DNA of 64,000 nt from Paenibacillus glycanilyticus NBRC 16618 (GCF_004000805.1 NZ_BILY01000015.1:62001-126000), one strand, 5' to 3'. Numbered from the stretch's first letter, positions 9,332 to 18,548 are shown. Made by a program: numbers and translations. Notes: generated from the sequence alone by a model not told the origin.

Positions 9332-9372
9332 TACACCTTCTCCTCTGTTAAAGTTTAGTTTAGCACATTGAT

Positions 9373-9386
9373 TGAAAACGCTTTCT
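9373..9386. promoter_or_regulatory. cre site (CcpA) upstream of the GH74 gene
   Basis: TGAAAACGCTTTCT matches the catabolite-responsive element consensus TGWAARCGYTWNCW at every position. It lies 42 bases upstream of the GH74 start, close to where the -35 region should be, which is a repressing position. Confidence 0.75.
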
Positions 9387-9493
9387 TATGTGCCGCTGTT
9401 ATCGTACAACGAAAGCAATTTCCATGGATACCCTTGGTTTTATATGTAAATTCAGTTCAAAATTAGTGGTTGCATATGGCTGATTGCATCAAA

Positions 9494-9529
9494 AAAGCTT
9501 CTCCGAAACGAAGCATTCGAAGAAGCTTT
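9494..9529 (-). terminator. Terminator of the SLH/cadherin-like gene
   Basis: AAAGCTTCT-C-CGAA pairs with TTCG-A-AGAAGCTTT around an eight-base loop, with one mismatch. The A-run at 9491-9496 gives a U-tract on the minus strand. Confidence 0.75.
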
Positions 9530-9534
9530 CCAAT

Positions 9535-11748
9535 TTAATGCGATTTGTTGTAATCGAGCAAATGAAGCACCATTGTTACAGCCTCTGCTCGCGTTGCCGA
9601 AGCCAAAGGCATAAATCGATTAGTGCTTCGTCCGTTAACGATTCCGGCATCGTAAGCAGCCGCTACAAGCGGCTTCGCCCATGAAGGAATGAGACTATCA
9701 TCCGCAAAACCGGTAGAAGCCGTTACGGCCTGCTTTCCAACTGTACGCATGAGAATTGTCGCCATTTCCATTCGGCTAATTTCCGCATTCGGATGGAAGC
9801 TTCCGTCCTCATACCCTTTAATCATACCCTTCTGATAAGCAAGATTTACGGCATCTTTCGCAAATGGCGCAATCTCCGATTGATCCGAGAAGGTATGGCT
9901 GCCGGCTTGCGTATCCGGCTTCAGGCCTAATGCGTTAGTTACGATAACGGAAAACTCCTGACGGGTCACGGTTTGATCCGGGCGGAAGCTTCCGTCCGGA
10001 AAACCGCTTATCCAGCCCTGCCCGGCTCCGTCAACAATCAGCTTCTCTGCCCAATGCCCTGCAATATCGTTAAAGCTGACGGGCTTCGTGGGAGAATCCG
10101 GCGTTACAGTCGGAGGAGGCGAAGTTGGCGCATATCCTCGGTTGAGAATGACCAAATAGATTTGTTCTGCCCCGTTTTGGGCGGTCACCCTAATTTGTAT
10201 CGTATTGCTGCCCTGATTTAAGCTAAGCGGAACGCTGTTTACCCCGCTTGCGAGACTAGTATACGCACCTTGATTCAAGCTCATTTCCGTTGTAGCATGA
10301 CTTTCGGCGACAACCGGCTTTAAGGTAATGGAATCAACGGTATAATCAACGCTTGTGTTATAGGCGAAAGTATTTTCGTCAAATGCTGGGTTTAATGTCC
10401 CCGCAGATAACGTCAAGCTGCTGAGTTTGGCATTGCTGCTTTGCCGCTCGACGCGAATGGTATAGGTTTTCGCATTGCCGTCATCCGCTGTAACTTTGAT
10501 ATGCAATGTATTTAATCCATCCTGCAGCGGGATCTCAGGGCTGTCCGTGTTATCGGCTAGGCTGGTATAGGAGCCGCTGCCGGATTGCCACTCTACCTTG
10601 GCTGAGGAATCCGCGAGCTTAGGCTTGAAGGTCAAGCCGGACACCGTGCTTGGCATCACAACCTCGTAGTCCGTCGTTGCGCTGTCAAAAGACGGAGCCA
10701 GACTTCCGGCCGATAAGCTCAAGGCGGATAAATCCGCATTCGAGCTTCTGCGATGGAGGCTGATGCTATAGGTTTTTACGGTGCTGCCATCCTGTGCGGT
10801 AACTTGGACTTTAATGAGGTTGTCACCTGCAGAGAGAGGCAAATTCGTGCTTGCTGTTCCGCTAGTAACCGATTCATCGGTTCCGCCGTTAATGCTCACT
10901 TTAATCGTAGCGTGCGCTTCCGCAGAGGTTGGCGTTACGGTTGTAGAAGATACGCTGTTGGCAACCTCGGCGGAATAGGAGATTGTCCCGCTTGAGAATA
11001 ACGGAAGAATAGAAGCCGCAGATAAATTCAGTTGCGATAGATCCGCATTTGTGCTTGCCGCTGCACGGATGACGTTAATCGTGTAGGCTGTTACCGTACT
11101 ACCATCTTGCGACGTCACCATGACGGGAATGCTGTTGCTGCCGACAGCCAGATTAATGGCATCGCTTGCATGATCGCTTATCGCAGCTAGCCCGTTTATT
11201 GTCGCTGAAGCATCTCCGTCCGTAAGTGTTGGCGTAAAAGCAATAGATGAAGTCGTATACGGAACATTCACAGTGTAGCTTGTATTAGCGGAATCAAAGC
11301 CCGGCGATAAACTCCCTTCCGATACGGTTAATTTCCTCACGGTAGAATCATTTGGCTGTGGCCTATGTACATGGATACTGATTATGCGGGTGGCCGTTTG
11401 ATCGGCGGAGGTGATTCTCGCCTCAATAAGGTTCAACCCCGGGTTCATGAATAAATTACCGCTCGAAGTCCAATTTCCAATCAGATTCCAAGTTCCGCTG
11501 TTTACCCGGTATTCCAGTTTCGTCTGGTCATCGCTTACCCTTATGCCAATATAGGAGTTGGGATTCGAGCTTCTATCCATGTATAGATCATAGTCGGACA
11601 CATCATTTGAGAACTCAGGATATAACTCTCCTCCCGCCGACAACGCTAGGACATTGACATCACTTCCTGCCGCAGAAGCCTGTCTAATTGAGGTTGGCAG
11701 CAGGAGACAGATAATCAATAAAATAGTCATTATTTTTCTAAACGGCAT
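9535..11748 (-). CDS. S-layer-type surface protein: cadherin-like repeats plus SLH
   Basis: A 737-residue exported protein. A signal peptide (about 1-27, ending ASA) is followed by five cadherin-like beta-sandwich modules of about 100 residues each. Each opens with a version of L-x-x-L-x-L-S-x-G-x-L-x-P-x-F and closes with V-T-A-x-D-G-x-x-x-x-Y-x-I-x-x-x-R. The first copy is divergent. A proline-rich linker (PTSPPPTVTPDSPTKP) leads to three SLH motifs. No catalytic domain is visible, so a structural or glycan-binding surface role is inferred. AAAGGA lies ten bases upstream of the ATG. The same module precedes the SLH region of the 29314-35871 protein. Confidence 0.85.
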   Translation of the reverse strand: MPFRKIMTILLIICLLLPTSIRQASAAGSDVNVLALSAGGELYPEFSNDVSDYDLYMDRSSNPNSYIGIRVSDDQTKLEYRVNSGTWNLIGNWTSSGNLFMNPGLNLIEARITSADQTATRIISIHVHRPQPNDSTVRKLTVSEGSLSPGFDSANTSYTVNVPYTTSSIAFTPTLTDGDASATINGLAAISDHASDAINLAVGSNSIPVMVTSQDGSTVTAYTINVIRAAASTNADLSQLNLSAASILPLFSSGTISYSAEVANSVSSTTVTPTSAEAHATIKVSINGGTDESVTSGTASTNLPLSAGDNLIKVQVTAQDGSTVKTYSISLHRRSSNADLSALSLSAGSLAPSFDSATTDYEVVMPSTVSGLTFKPKLADSSAKVEWQSGSGSYTSLADNTDSPEIPLQDGLNTLHIKVTADDGNAKTYTIRVERQSSNAKLSSLTLSAGTLNPAFDENTFAYNTSVDYTVDSITLKPVVAESHATTEMSLNQGAYTSLASGVNSVPLSLNQGSNTIQIRVTAQNGAEQIYLVILNRGYAPTSPPPTVTPDSPTKPVSFNDIAGHWAEKLIVDGAGQGWISGFPDGSFRPDQTVTRQEFSVIVTNALGLKPDTQAGSHTFSDQSEIAPFAKDAVNLAYQKGMIKGYEDGSFHPNAEISRMEMATILMRTVGKQAVTASTGFADDSLIPSWAKPLVAAAYDAGIVNGRSTNRFMPLASATRAEAVTMVLHLLDYNKSH

Positions 11749-11839
11749 GTTGGATCATTCCTTTATGTATAAGATATTCGACATAATTCTACCAAATTAT
11801 AAGACAAAGATAGATATATGGATAGAGATAAATAAAGAA

Positions 11840-11864
11840 AAGACGCCCCAGATTGGAGCGTCTT
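11840..11864 (-). terminator. Terminator of the LURP-one-related gene
   Basis: AAGACGC and GCGTCTT flank an 11-base loop that can extend the stem by two more pairs. On the minus strand it is followed by a T-rich run (TTTCTTTATTT). It lies 11 bases after the stop at 11876. Confidence 0.75.
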
Positions 11865-11875
11865 CTATTTTATAA

Positions 11876-12376
11876 TTATGTCCCTGCGGTTCCCGCGTTG
11901 CTCGCGGCCTTCTGCATGGCATGCATGCCGATAATGACGGCAATAAGCTCGTAGGAATCCAGAAATTCGCATTGATTGTCAAGCACGAAAGCATCGGATG
12001 AAAACCAACCGTTAACTTGTTTGAATTGGGCGACAATGTTATCGGATTCATCTATTACATCGTATTCTCTCGAGAAGGCCGGCGAAATAATCTCGTAATC
12101 GCCGCGGCCGATCGTTTCATAGGAATATTTTTTCGTGAAAAACGACAGCCTGCTTCTAAGCACTCCCGCTTCCTCACCATCCGCTCCGTTGACCTCCCAC
12201 TTGCCCGAGAAGAAGGGGAACCTCCCGTTATAGAGCAGTTCACCGTTCGCACCGTAGATATCGATGGTAGAGCTAAAAGCGCTTCTCATATCGAGCTGCC
12301 CGACTTGCTGCTCCTGCTCGTTTAAAATCTCCGTCACACCGGCATTCCAAAAATTCTCACGAAAATACAATTGCAA
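11876..12376 (-). CDS. LURP-one-related (LOR, tubby-like) family protein
   Basis: A 166-residue cytoplasmic protein. Short beta-strand segments with repeated conserved turns (VTEILNEQEQQVGQL, TIDIYGANGELLYNG, EYDVIDESDNIVAQF, FVLDNQC) match the LURP-one-related family, a tubby-like beta barrel around a central helix. A C-terminal hydrophobic helix (YELIAVIIGMHAMQKA) corresponds to the buried family helix. The bacterial role is unknown. The start is TTG at 12376, with AAGGGG eight bases upstream. It appears to be a single-gene unit with its own terminator. Confidence 0.7.
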   Translation of the reverse strand: MQLYFRENFWNAGVTEILNEQEQQVGQLDMRSAFSSTIDIYGANGELLYNGRFPFFSGKWEVNGADGEEAGVLRSRLSFFTKKYSYETIGRGDYEIISPAFSREYDVIDESDNIVAQFKQVNGWFSSDAFVLDNQCEFLDSYELIAVIIGMHAMQKAASNAGTAGT

Positions 12377-12497
12377 TTCAGTCGCCCCTTTCGCATGCCG
12401 TGACTATTCCTTTTTATGTTATGTATAACGCCGGTACAAGTCAAAATGTTTCATTATTCCCGCATATCCGACGCTTTATGGGTGAATATCAGCAAAA

Positions 12498-12526
12498 AGA
12501 AGGCTGCCGTCCCCGGCTGTCTTCTT
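12498..12526 (-). terminator. Terminator overlapping the GyrI-like stop
   Basis: AGAAGGCTGCCG pairs with CGGCTGTCTTCT at 10 of 12 positions around a TCCC loop. On the minus strand it is followed by TTTTT. It overlaps the stop codon of the gene at 12525. Confidence 0.65.
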
Positions 12527-12989
12527 ACAAAATGGGAACATACACATCCGCATTGCGAACATGCTGTTCTTCACCGAAACGGAATACTTCAAGCGCTAGA
12601 GATCTCGTATTGTTTTTAACGTTCATCGCTTCCAGGGCCGCCTTGATTAACGCATATGGATCCTTTTCGCTTGACCTTACCTTCGCATAGCTCTGGCCTG
12701 GAACGGAAAAGCCGAGCATGCCTTCCGGAACCTCGTCGATTCGGGATACTTCCATGCAGTATATATAAGTGAACAGAAAATCATTGGCAAAATGAGGGCA
12801 AACATAGCTGTCCGCATTGATCACGTTCGGAATCTCTTTTATTCTGGACAGAAAAAGCTCATTGACCTCCTGGATGCTTTTCGGATTTACGCGCCTGAAT
12901 GCATTCGTAACCGCCACTCCAACAAAATGCTTCTCTTCCAGTGTAACAATCTCGACCTGCTCCAATTGCTTATTGGTCACGCGAATCAC
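12525..12989 (-). CDS. GyrI-like / AraC-type effector-binding domain protein
   Basis: A 154-residue protein made only of a GyrI-like small-molecule-binding fold. The two half-repeats begin VTLEEKHFVGVAV and YIYCMEVSRIDEVPEGMLGFSVPGQSYA; the second, with an E-V-x-x-x-x-x-x-P-x-G-M sequence and then a central glycine-proline turn, is typical of stand-alone SOUL/GyrI-like and integron cassette effector-binding proteins. No DNA-binding domain is present. It starts with GTG, overlapping the TGA stop of the upstream methyltransferase as GTGA, so translation is coupled. A second GTG at 12980 is a possible alternative start. The ligand is unknown. Confidence 0.75.
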   Translation of the reverse strand: MIRVTNKQLEQVEIVTLEEKHFVGVAVTNAFRRVNPKSIQEVNELFLSRIKEIPNVINADSYVCPHFANDFLFTYIYCMEVSRIDEVPEGMLGFSVPGQSYAKVRSSEKDPYALIKAALEAMNVKNNTRSLALEVFRFGEEQHVRNADVYVPIL

Positions 12990-13792
12990 TTCTCCTCATT
13001 TAAATTTGGATAAAGCGGCGCCAAAGCGGTATCGATCTTGTCGGCAACTAGCGTATAGAATTCGGGAACATTCGGGCTCTTGGAACTCGGAATTTCTTCA
13101 AAGGCCCGAATAAATAAGCCTGAAGCTCCGGCCGCCGACAAAATATCGCCAACCGTCCAGCTGCAGGCGAGCACTTTGCCAAGACCTTCTCTCTCTTCCT
13201 CCGGCAGTAGCTTGGCGAAGGCAACCTCGCCTTCCTTAATCCCTTTTTCGAAGTAATTGCCGCTTGGCTCAGTAAGATTTCTCGAGGTTACCCAGGCCCT
13301 TGCAAAAGGATGAAAATCCGTCAGCAGAAATCTTCCGTTCGCTCTCAGCCTCCGGCGGACAACATCAAAGATCGCATGAAGATCGGAGAAGTAATGCAGG
13401 ACGCCAAACTCCATCAGAACGATATCGAATTGTCCCAGCTCTTCCTCATCCGGAATAGACAGGGCATCCGAACAGATATAATTCAGCTTAACTTTGGCCG
13501 CAGCCGCAACATCCAGCGCATACCTCTGATTTTCCGCCGATAAATCCACGACTGTAACCTCTGCTCCCTGCATGGCAAGCGCGATCGCTTTTCTGCCATG
13601 CGAACCCAGCAGATTAAGCACCCGCTTCCCCGACGGATCTCCTATGTACTTCAGCCAATAACGCAGATTATGGCTGCCCGTCTGCCTTAACGTCTCGGCT
13701 AATTCAGCGGGAGTACCGTATTGCCGAACCCAAGCTTCATAAGCCTTCGTCTCCCACGCCATTTTGTTTGCCTTCACTAACCGTTCCTGCAA
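12986..13792 (-). CDS. Class I SAM-dependent methyltransferase
   Basis: A 268-residue protein with a Rossmann-type methyltransferase domain from about residue 50. The SAM-binding motif I is VLNLLGSHGRKAIALA (LGSHGR in place of the usual GxGxG). It is followed by VTVVDLS (the acidic ribose-binding position), CSDALSIP and FDIVLMEFGVLHYF, as in YcgJ/UbiE-like enzymes of unknown substrate. The TTG at 13792 is chosen because AGGAG lies eight bases upstream of it; the longer frame from ATG 13810 has no ribosome site. It is coupled to the GyrI-like gene through a GTGA overlap. Confidence 0.8.
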   Translation of the reverse strand: MQERLVKANKMAWETKAYEAWVRQYGTPAELAETLRQTGSHNLRYWLKYIGDPSGKRVLNLLGSHGRKAIALAMQGAEVTVVDLSAENQRYALDVAAAAKVKLNYICSDALSIPDEEELGQFDIVLMEFGVLHYFSDLHAIFDVVRRRLRANGRFLLTDFHPFARAWVTSRNLTEPSGNYFEKGIKEGEVAFAKLLPEEEREGLGKVLACSWTVGDILSAAGASGLFIRAFEEIPSSKSPNVPEFYTLVADKIDTALAPLYPNLNEEK

Positions 13793-13898
13793 ACCAACCT
13801 CTCCTCTCATGATAGACGGCTTCGAGAAACTTCCAAAGCTAAACTTCCAAAGATAACCAGATCTATTATATACGAGAAGGTACTTGGCAAAAAGAAAA

Positions 13899-13919
13899 AA
13901 ATCCGCCTTGAGCGGATTT
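13899..13919 (-). terminator. Terminator of the sugar ABC operon
   Basis: AAATCCGC, loop CTTGA and GCGGATTT form an 8-bp stem. The A-rich stretch at 13891-13900 gives a strong U-tract on the minus strand. It lies 21 bases after the last gene of the transporter operon. Confidence 0.85.
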
Positions 13920-13940
13920 CTGTCTAATAATCCCTATATG

Positions 13941-14990
13941 CTAGAATTTACGTTTGCTTATTTCCTGCGCCGCTCTCTCCTGCGTAAAGACATCCTCGGG
14001 CGGGACCATCCGCTTAGGAAGCGTCCTTCCGGCCATAATCTCCTTGGCCGTCTGCATCAGCTGAGGCCCAAGCAGCGGATTGCACTCCACCACCGCGTTC
14101 AGCTTGCCTGCCGCAAGCTGCTGCAGCGCCTTTCGGGAGCCGTCGACCGAAATGACGATAATATCGACTCCGGGTCTAAGGCCTGCTTCCTCAATCGATT
14201 CAATGGCGCCAAGAGCCATATCGTCATTATGAGCGAATAATACTTGCGGACGCTCGTCTTCCGGCACCTCCAGGAAGGTGCGCATCACCTCCCTGCCCTT
14301 CTCTTCCGTAAAGTCGGCGGGAGCGCTTTGCGTAATGACCATATCTTTTCTAGCCTTTATAATGCTGCGGAATCCTTCTCCCCGCTGAATGGAAGGCGTA
14401 GAGCCTTTGGTTCCCTGCAGCTCCGCTATCCGGATCGGGCCAGGCTGGCTGCGCATGAGATCAAGAAGATATTTTCCCGCCCTCACCCCTTCTTCATAAA
14501 GGTTAGAGCCAATCGTTGTGACAAATAGCGACGAATCCTTTACGTCAACCGAGCGATCCAAGATGACAACCGGAATCCCGGCCTGCTTGATCTCCAGAAG
14601 GATATCCTCCCAGCCGGATTCCACGACTGGCGCGATGGCGATAACATCGACCTTCATTTCAATAAAAGAGCGGATGGCTTCGAATTGCTTGGACTGGGAC
14701 TGCTCGGCATTACTCATAATTAACCGGATACCCGACTCGGCAGCCGCATCCTGGACTGAGGCCGTATTGGCGAGGCGCCATGCGCTTTCGCTTCCCAATT
14801 GGGAGAAGCCGAGAGTTATCGTTTTCCCGGGATTTACGTTCGAGGCTGAGCTCTTCAGCCATTCGCTTATGGCTGGCGGTGCTTCACTGTCTAAGGCCGG
14901 CACGGGGGCGGGTGCTTCCACCCGGGAAGTGCAGCTTTGAAGCAGTAAGATTAGGACCAAACCAAATAACAAATAGATTAGCTTCTTCAT
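13941..14990 (-). CDS. Sugar ABC transporter substrate-binding lipoprotein (second copy)
   Basis: A 349-residue lipoprotein with a signal peptide and lipobox LLLQSC. A Pro/Glu-rich linker leads into a type I periplasmic-binding domain (Peripla_BP_4, ribose/galactofuranose class). Diagnostic stretches are ITLGFSQLGSESAWRLANT, IAIAPVVESGW, VVILDRSVD, FAHNDDMALGA and VVECNPLLGPQLM. These match the 18601-19662 protein at the same places, so the two are paralogues at opposite ends of one operon. YtfQ-like proteins bind furanose sugars; the ligand here is unknown. GGGGGTGGGG lies upstream of the ATG. Confidence 0.9.
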   Translation of the reverse strand: MKKLIYLLFGLVLILLLQSCTSRVEAPAPVPALDSEAPPAISEWLKSSASNVNPGKTITLGFSQLGSESAWRLANTASVQDAAAESGIRLIMSNAEQSQSKQFEAIRSFIEMKVDVIAIAPVVESGWEDILLEIKQAGIPVVILDRSVDVKDSSLFVTTIGSNLYEEGVRAGKYLLDLMRSQPGPIRIAELQGTKGSTPSIQRGEGFRSIIKARKDMVITQSAPADFTEEKGREVMRTFLEVPEDERPQVLFAHNDDMALGAIESIEEAGLRPGVDIIVISVDGSRKALQQLAAGKLNAVVECNPLLGPQLMQTAKEIMAGRTLPKRMVPPEDVFTQERAAQEISKRKF

Positions 14991-15019
14991 GCCTGCCCCA
15001 CCCCCTTGAAAGGAATAAC

Positions 15020-15982
15020 TTATGTCTTTAACGTGACCCTCCGGTCACTGAGCAGTCTCTGGAAGAGGATAAACACAAACAGTAACAACCCGATCACAAT
15101 CTTTGTCCACCAGGAGCTTAGCGTTCCTTCGAAGCTTATTATAGTTTGGATAACCCCTTGTATCAATACGCCGATCAAGGTTCCCGCGACGTAACCGACA
15201 CCGCCGGTAAGCAGCGTTCCGCCTATAACAACGGCCGCAATCGTATCAAGCTCCAGTCCCATGGCATGCAATCCGTATCCGGATAGCATATAGAAGGTGA
15301 ACACGACTCCCGCGAGCGCCGAGCAGAAGCCGCTGAACGTATAGACTAATATTTTCGTTCTGGCCACCGGCAGCCCCATTAGGAGCGCGGATTGCTCGCT
15401 TCCCCCAATCGCATACACATTGCGGCCAAATCTCGTATAATGCGCAAGATAGATAGCGGCTAGAACAATCACCAACGCAATGATTACGTTAATGGATATA
15501 TTGCCTCCGGGAAGCGGTACCTTGGTTTGGGCTGCCTTGGTAAAAAAGCCGTTTGTCACCGTAATCGTATCAATGCTGATGATGTAACAGATCCCTCTGG
15601 CGAGGAACATTCCCGCAAGAGTAACGATAAACGGCTGGATTTTGAAATAATGAATAATGGCCCCTAGCAATGTCCCGAATAAAGCTCCAAAGATAAGAAC
15701 CATCGGAATAACAACGACCGGTGACCAGCCGTGCCGCTCTACCAATGTGGCGCAAATCATCGTAGTGAGGGCAATAACGGAGCCGACCGACAAATCGATG
15801 CCGCCGGAAATGATGACGAAGGTCATCCCTACGGCCGTTATGATAAGAAACGAATTATCGATGAGCAGATTATATAGAACCTGTGCGGAGAAAAATCCGG
15901 TGTAGCGAAATGAGCCCGCGGCGAACATGACCGCTAGCAAGCCAAAGGTCACAAGGATCGGAACGTATTTGCGGTTAAGCAT
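15020..15982 (-). CDS. Sugar ABC transporter permease (YjfF/RbsC type)
   Basis: A 320-residue polytopic membrane protein of the BPD_transp_2 family with about eight to ten hydrophobic segments. Family signatures are GGIDLSVGSVIAL, RGICYII, NVYAIGGSEQSALLMGLPV and GGTLLTGGVGYVAGTLIGV. By order and similarity it corresponds to YjfF of the YtfQRT-YjfF galactofuranose system. It overlaps the upstream permease by eight bases and has GGAGG nine bases before its ATG, so translation is coupled. It is followed at 30 bases by the second binding protein. Confidence 0.88.
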   Translation of the reverse strand: MLNRKYVPILVTFGLLAVMFAAGSFRYTGFFSAQVLYNLLIDNSFLIITAVGMTFVIISGGIDLSVGSVIALTTMICATLVERHGWSPVVVIPMVLIFGALFGTLLGAIIHYFKIQPFIVTLAGMFLARGICYIISIDTITVTNGFFTKAAQTKVPLPGGNISINVIIALVIVLAAIYLAHYTRFGRNVYAIGGSEQSALLMGLPVARTKILVYTFSGFCSALAGVVFTFYMLSGYGLHAMGLELDTIAAVVIGGTLLTGGVGYVAGTLIGVLIQGVIQTIISFEGTLSSWWTKIVIGLLLFVFILFQRLLSDRRVTLKT

Positions 15983-17015
15983 GGCGGGTAACCTCCTGTT
16001 CTGCAGGGTAATTCCTCTTCTTCCAGCGGGTAATCAACGTCTTGCGGAACGCCTCGGATTGAATGAGGCATACGGCAAGCACGACAAAAGCCTTGACGAC
16101 AAGCGTAATCTCGGGCGGAACGCCAATCATATAGATCGTGGTGGTCAAGGTCTGGATGATCAATGCGCCAATAACCGTTCCCATCAAATAAAACCGTCCG
16201 CCATTCAGAGAGGTCCCGCCGATCACGACTGCTAAAATGGCATCCAGCTCATACCATAGTCCGGCGTTGTTCCCATCCGCGCTGGAGACGTTCGAGCTTA
16301 GAATCAGCCCTGCTATTCCCGCGCATAAGCCGCAGAACACATAGACAGTCAGAATCACGGTTCTGGAGCGAAGACCCGCAAGCCGGCTAGCCTCCGGATT
16401 GCTGCCGACGGATTCAATAAACAAACCGATGGCTGTTCTTCGTGTCAGCAGCGAGGCAATCAACAGCACGGCCGCAACGATAAAGATAGAAAACGGCAAG
16501 GAAGCAAGCGAACCCGCGCCGATATATTCGTAGTTCGAATTGGATACGGTTATAATTTGCCCGCTGGTAATTAACTGCGCAATACCACGCCCGGCAACCA
16601 TTAAGATAAGAGTCGCAATAATAGGCTGAATACGCGTGACCGTAACAAGCGCGCCATTCCACATGCCAAGCACGATAGACAGCGCGATGGATGCCAATAC
16701 CGCCCCAATTACGAGCAAGACGGAGCTTGGATCCGTGCCTTTGCTTATTGTCAGACAAGCCATAGCGCCGGAAATCGCCACAATGGAACCAACGGAGAGG
16801 TCGATTCCGCCCGTTGCAATGACAATGGTCATTCCGATGGAAACCAGGATAAGAGGAGCTCCAAAATTAAGAATATCAATCAAGCTGCCGTATAAGTTGC
16901 CGCCCCGGACCGCTAGAGAGAAGAAATCCGGTGAATAGATGAGATTAAACAATAGCAATGCCCCAAGCACAACCAACGGCCAGAACAAATGATGACGGTG
17001 CATTTTGCCTCCCAT
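15975..17015 (-). CDS. Sugar ABC transporter permease (YtfT/RbsC type)
   Basis: A 346-residue polytopic membrane protein, paralogous to the next gene and probably its heterodimer partner. Family motifs are ATGGIDLSVGSIVAISGA, RGIAQLITSG, GSNPEASRLAGLRSR and GGTSLNGGRFYLMGTVIGAL. The N-terminus has a single hydrophobic segment after a short histidine-rich start. GGGGGATAAGG lies upstream of the ATG at 17015, four bases after the ATPase gene. In the YtfQRT-YjfF family two different permeases and one double ATPase form the transporter, which matches this operon. Confidence 0.88.
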   Translation of the reverse strand: MGGKMHRHHLFWPLVVLGALLLFNLIYSPDFFSLAVRGGNLYGSLIDILNFGAPLILVSIGMTIVIATGGIDLSVGSIVAISGAMACLTISKGTDPSSVLLVIGAVLASIALSIVLGMWNGALVTVTRIQPIIATLILMVAGRGIAQLITSGQIITVSNSNYEYIGAGSLASLPFSIFIVAAVLLIASLLTRRTAIGLFIESVGSNPEASRLAGLRSRTVILTVYVFCGLCAGIAGLILSSNVSSADGNNAGLWYELDAILAVVIGGTSLNGGRFYLMGTVIGALIIQTLTTTIYMIGVPPEITLVVKAFVVLAVCLIQSEAFRKTLITRWKKRNYPAEQEVTRHA

Positions 17016-17019
17016 AGCC

Positions 17020-18525
17020 TTATCCCCCTGCCATCGCTTGCATAATTTGCTGCTGGTTCAGTTCGCCGCCGCCAAGCTCCTTGACTTTGGAGCGGTCCCG
17101 CAATACTGCCACGCGGTCGCTGACGCGGATGACCTCTTCCAGCTCCGAAGAAATAAAGAGAACCGACATTCCCTGCTTCGCAAGCGAAAGAACCAGCTTC
17201 TGGATCTCCGCCTTGGCCCCAATATCGATTCCTCTCGTTGGTTCATCCAGGATCAACAGCTCGGGTTCCGTCAGCAGCCAACGGGCAAGCAGTGCCTTCT
17301 GCTGATTGCCCCCGCTCAGGTTCTTAATCAAGTGTTCGGGGTTTGGAGGATTAATGTTCAGCATCTTGATATACTGGTCTGCGATTTCATCCTGTTTCTT
17401 GCGGGAGATCGGCCGGAGCCAGCCTCTTGCTGCCTGCAGCGCGAGTATAATATTTTCACGGACAGTCAGATCGTCTATAATACCCTCGGTCTTCCGGTTC
17501 TCCGAGCAGTAAGCAATGCCCAGCTCGATAGCGCTTCTTGGCGATTTCACCGGACTGCCGGATTCCCCGGCAAGCAGCTTCCCTTGATCCGGCCGGTCTA
17601 CGCCAAAGAGCAGTCTTGCCATCTCCGTCCGGCCGGAGCCCAGCAGGCCTGCTAATCCAACTACCTCTCCCTTCCGGATCTCAAGATCAAACGGGTTAAT
17701 CGCCCCTTTTCGGCCAAGCTCGGATGCGGTAATCATGATACTCCCCGCGGCGGCACCTGCCTCTTCAGACAGCTTCGGCAGCTCTTCCAGCAGCTTAAGA
17801 TCCTTGCCGATCATCTTCAGAACAAGCTCGATGCGCGGCAGTCCCGCTGCCAGGTACTCGCCTTCCAGCTCTCCATTGCGTAGAACGGTAATCCGGTCAG
17901 ACATTTCATAGACCTGATCGAGAAAATGGGTAACGAACAATATAGCCAATCCGTCGTTTTTCAACTTTCGCATAATGCTGAACAGCTGATGTACCTCATT
18001 TTGATCCAGACTGGAGGTGGGTTCGTCGAGAATAAGCACTTTCGCCGAAATGCTGAGCGCCCTGGCAATCGCAATAAGCTGTTGGACAGCGACGGAATAA
18101 GCATGAAGCGGCAGCGTAACGTCGATGCTCAGATTCAGCCGTTCCTTCAGAAGCCGTGCGGCTTCCTTGTTCATCTTGTTCCATAGGATTCTGCCGAATT
18201 TCCTTGGCTCCCTCCCAATATAAATATTTTCGGCAACTGTCAGGTTCGGACATAGATTCACTTCCTGATAGACAGTGCTGATCCCGGCTTTCTGCGCCTC
18301 TAACGGCCCGCCAATCGAGACAGCCTGATTTTCGATGGTAACCGTACCTTCATCGATAGAGTAGACACCGGTTAACACCTTAATGAGGGTCGATTTGCCT
18401 GCTCCGTTCTCTCCCATCAGCGCGTGAACCTCGCCGGGGAACAGCCGGAAATCCACATTGGACAAGGCCTTTACGCCGGGGAAGCGTTTGGTGATTCCGG
18501 TCATTTGAAGAATAGGTGCCTGCAT
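17020..18525 (-). CDS. Sugar ABC transporter ATP-binding protein, two ABC domains
   Basis: A 501-residue RbsA/MglA/YtfR-type ATPase with two tandem nucleotide-binding domains. The first has Walker A GENGAGKSTL and Walker B LILDEPTSSLD. The second has the degenerate Walker A GLLGSGRTEM, signature LSGGNQQKA and Walker B LLILDEPTRGID, the usual asymmetry of this subfamily. The ATG at 18525 is chosen because AAAGGAGAGAG sits just upstream; the longer frame to 18567 begins in the hairpin that separates this gene from the binding protein. It couples ATP hydrolysis to sugar import through the two permeases that follow. Confidence 0.92.
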   Translation of the reverse strand: MQAPILQMTGITKRFPGVKALSNVDFRLFPGEVHALMGENGAGKSTLIKVLTGVYSIDEGTVTIENQAVSIGGPLEAQKAGISTVYQEVNLCPNLTVAENIYIGREPRKFGRILWNKMNKEAARLLKERLNLSIDVTLPLHAYSVAVQQLIAIARALSISAKVLILDEPTSSLDQNEVHQLFSIMRKLKNDGLAILFVTHFLDQVYEMSDRITVLRNGELEGEYLAAGLPRIELVLKMIGKDLKLLEELPKLSEEAGAAAGSIMITASELGRKGAINPFDLEIRKGEVVGLAGLLGSGRTEMARLLFGVDRPDQGKLLAGESGSPVKSPRSAIELGIAYCSENRKTEGIIDDLTVRENIILALQAARGWLRPISRKKQDEIADQYIKMLNINPPNPEHLIKNLSGGNQQKALLARWLLTEPELLILDEPTRGIDIGAKAEIQKLVLSLAKQGMSVLFISSELEEVIRVSDRVAVLRDRSKVKELGGGELNQQQIMQAMAGG

Positions 18526-18548
18526 GCTGCTCTCTCCTTTCCAAGAGA

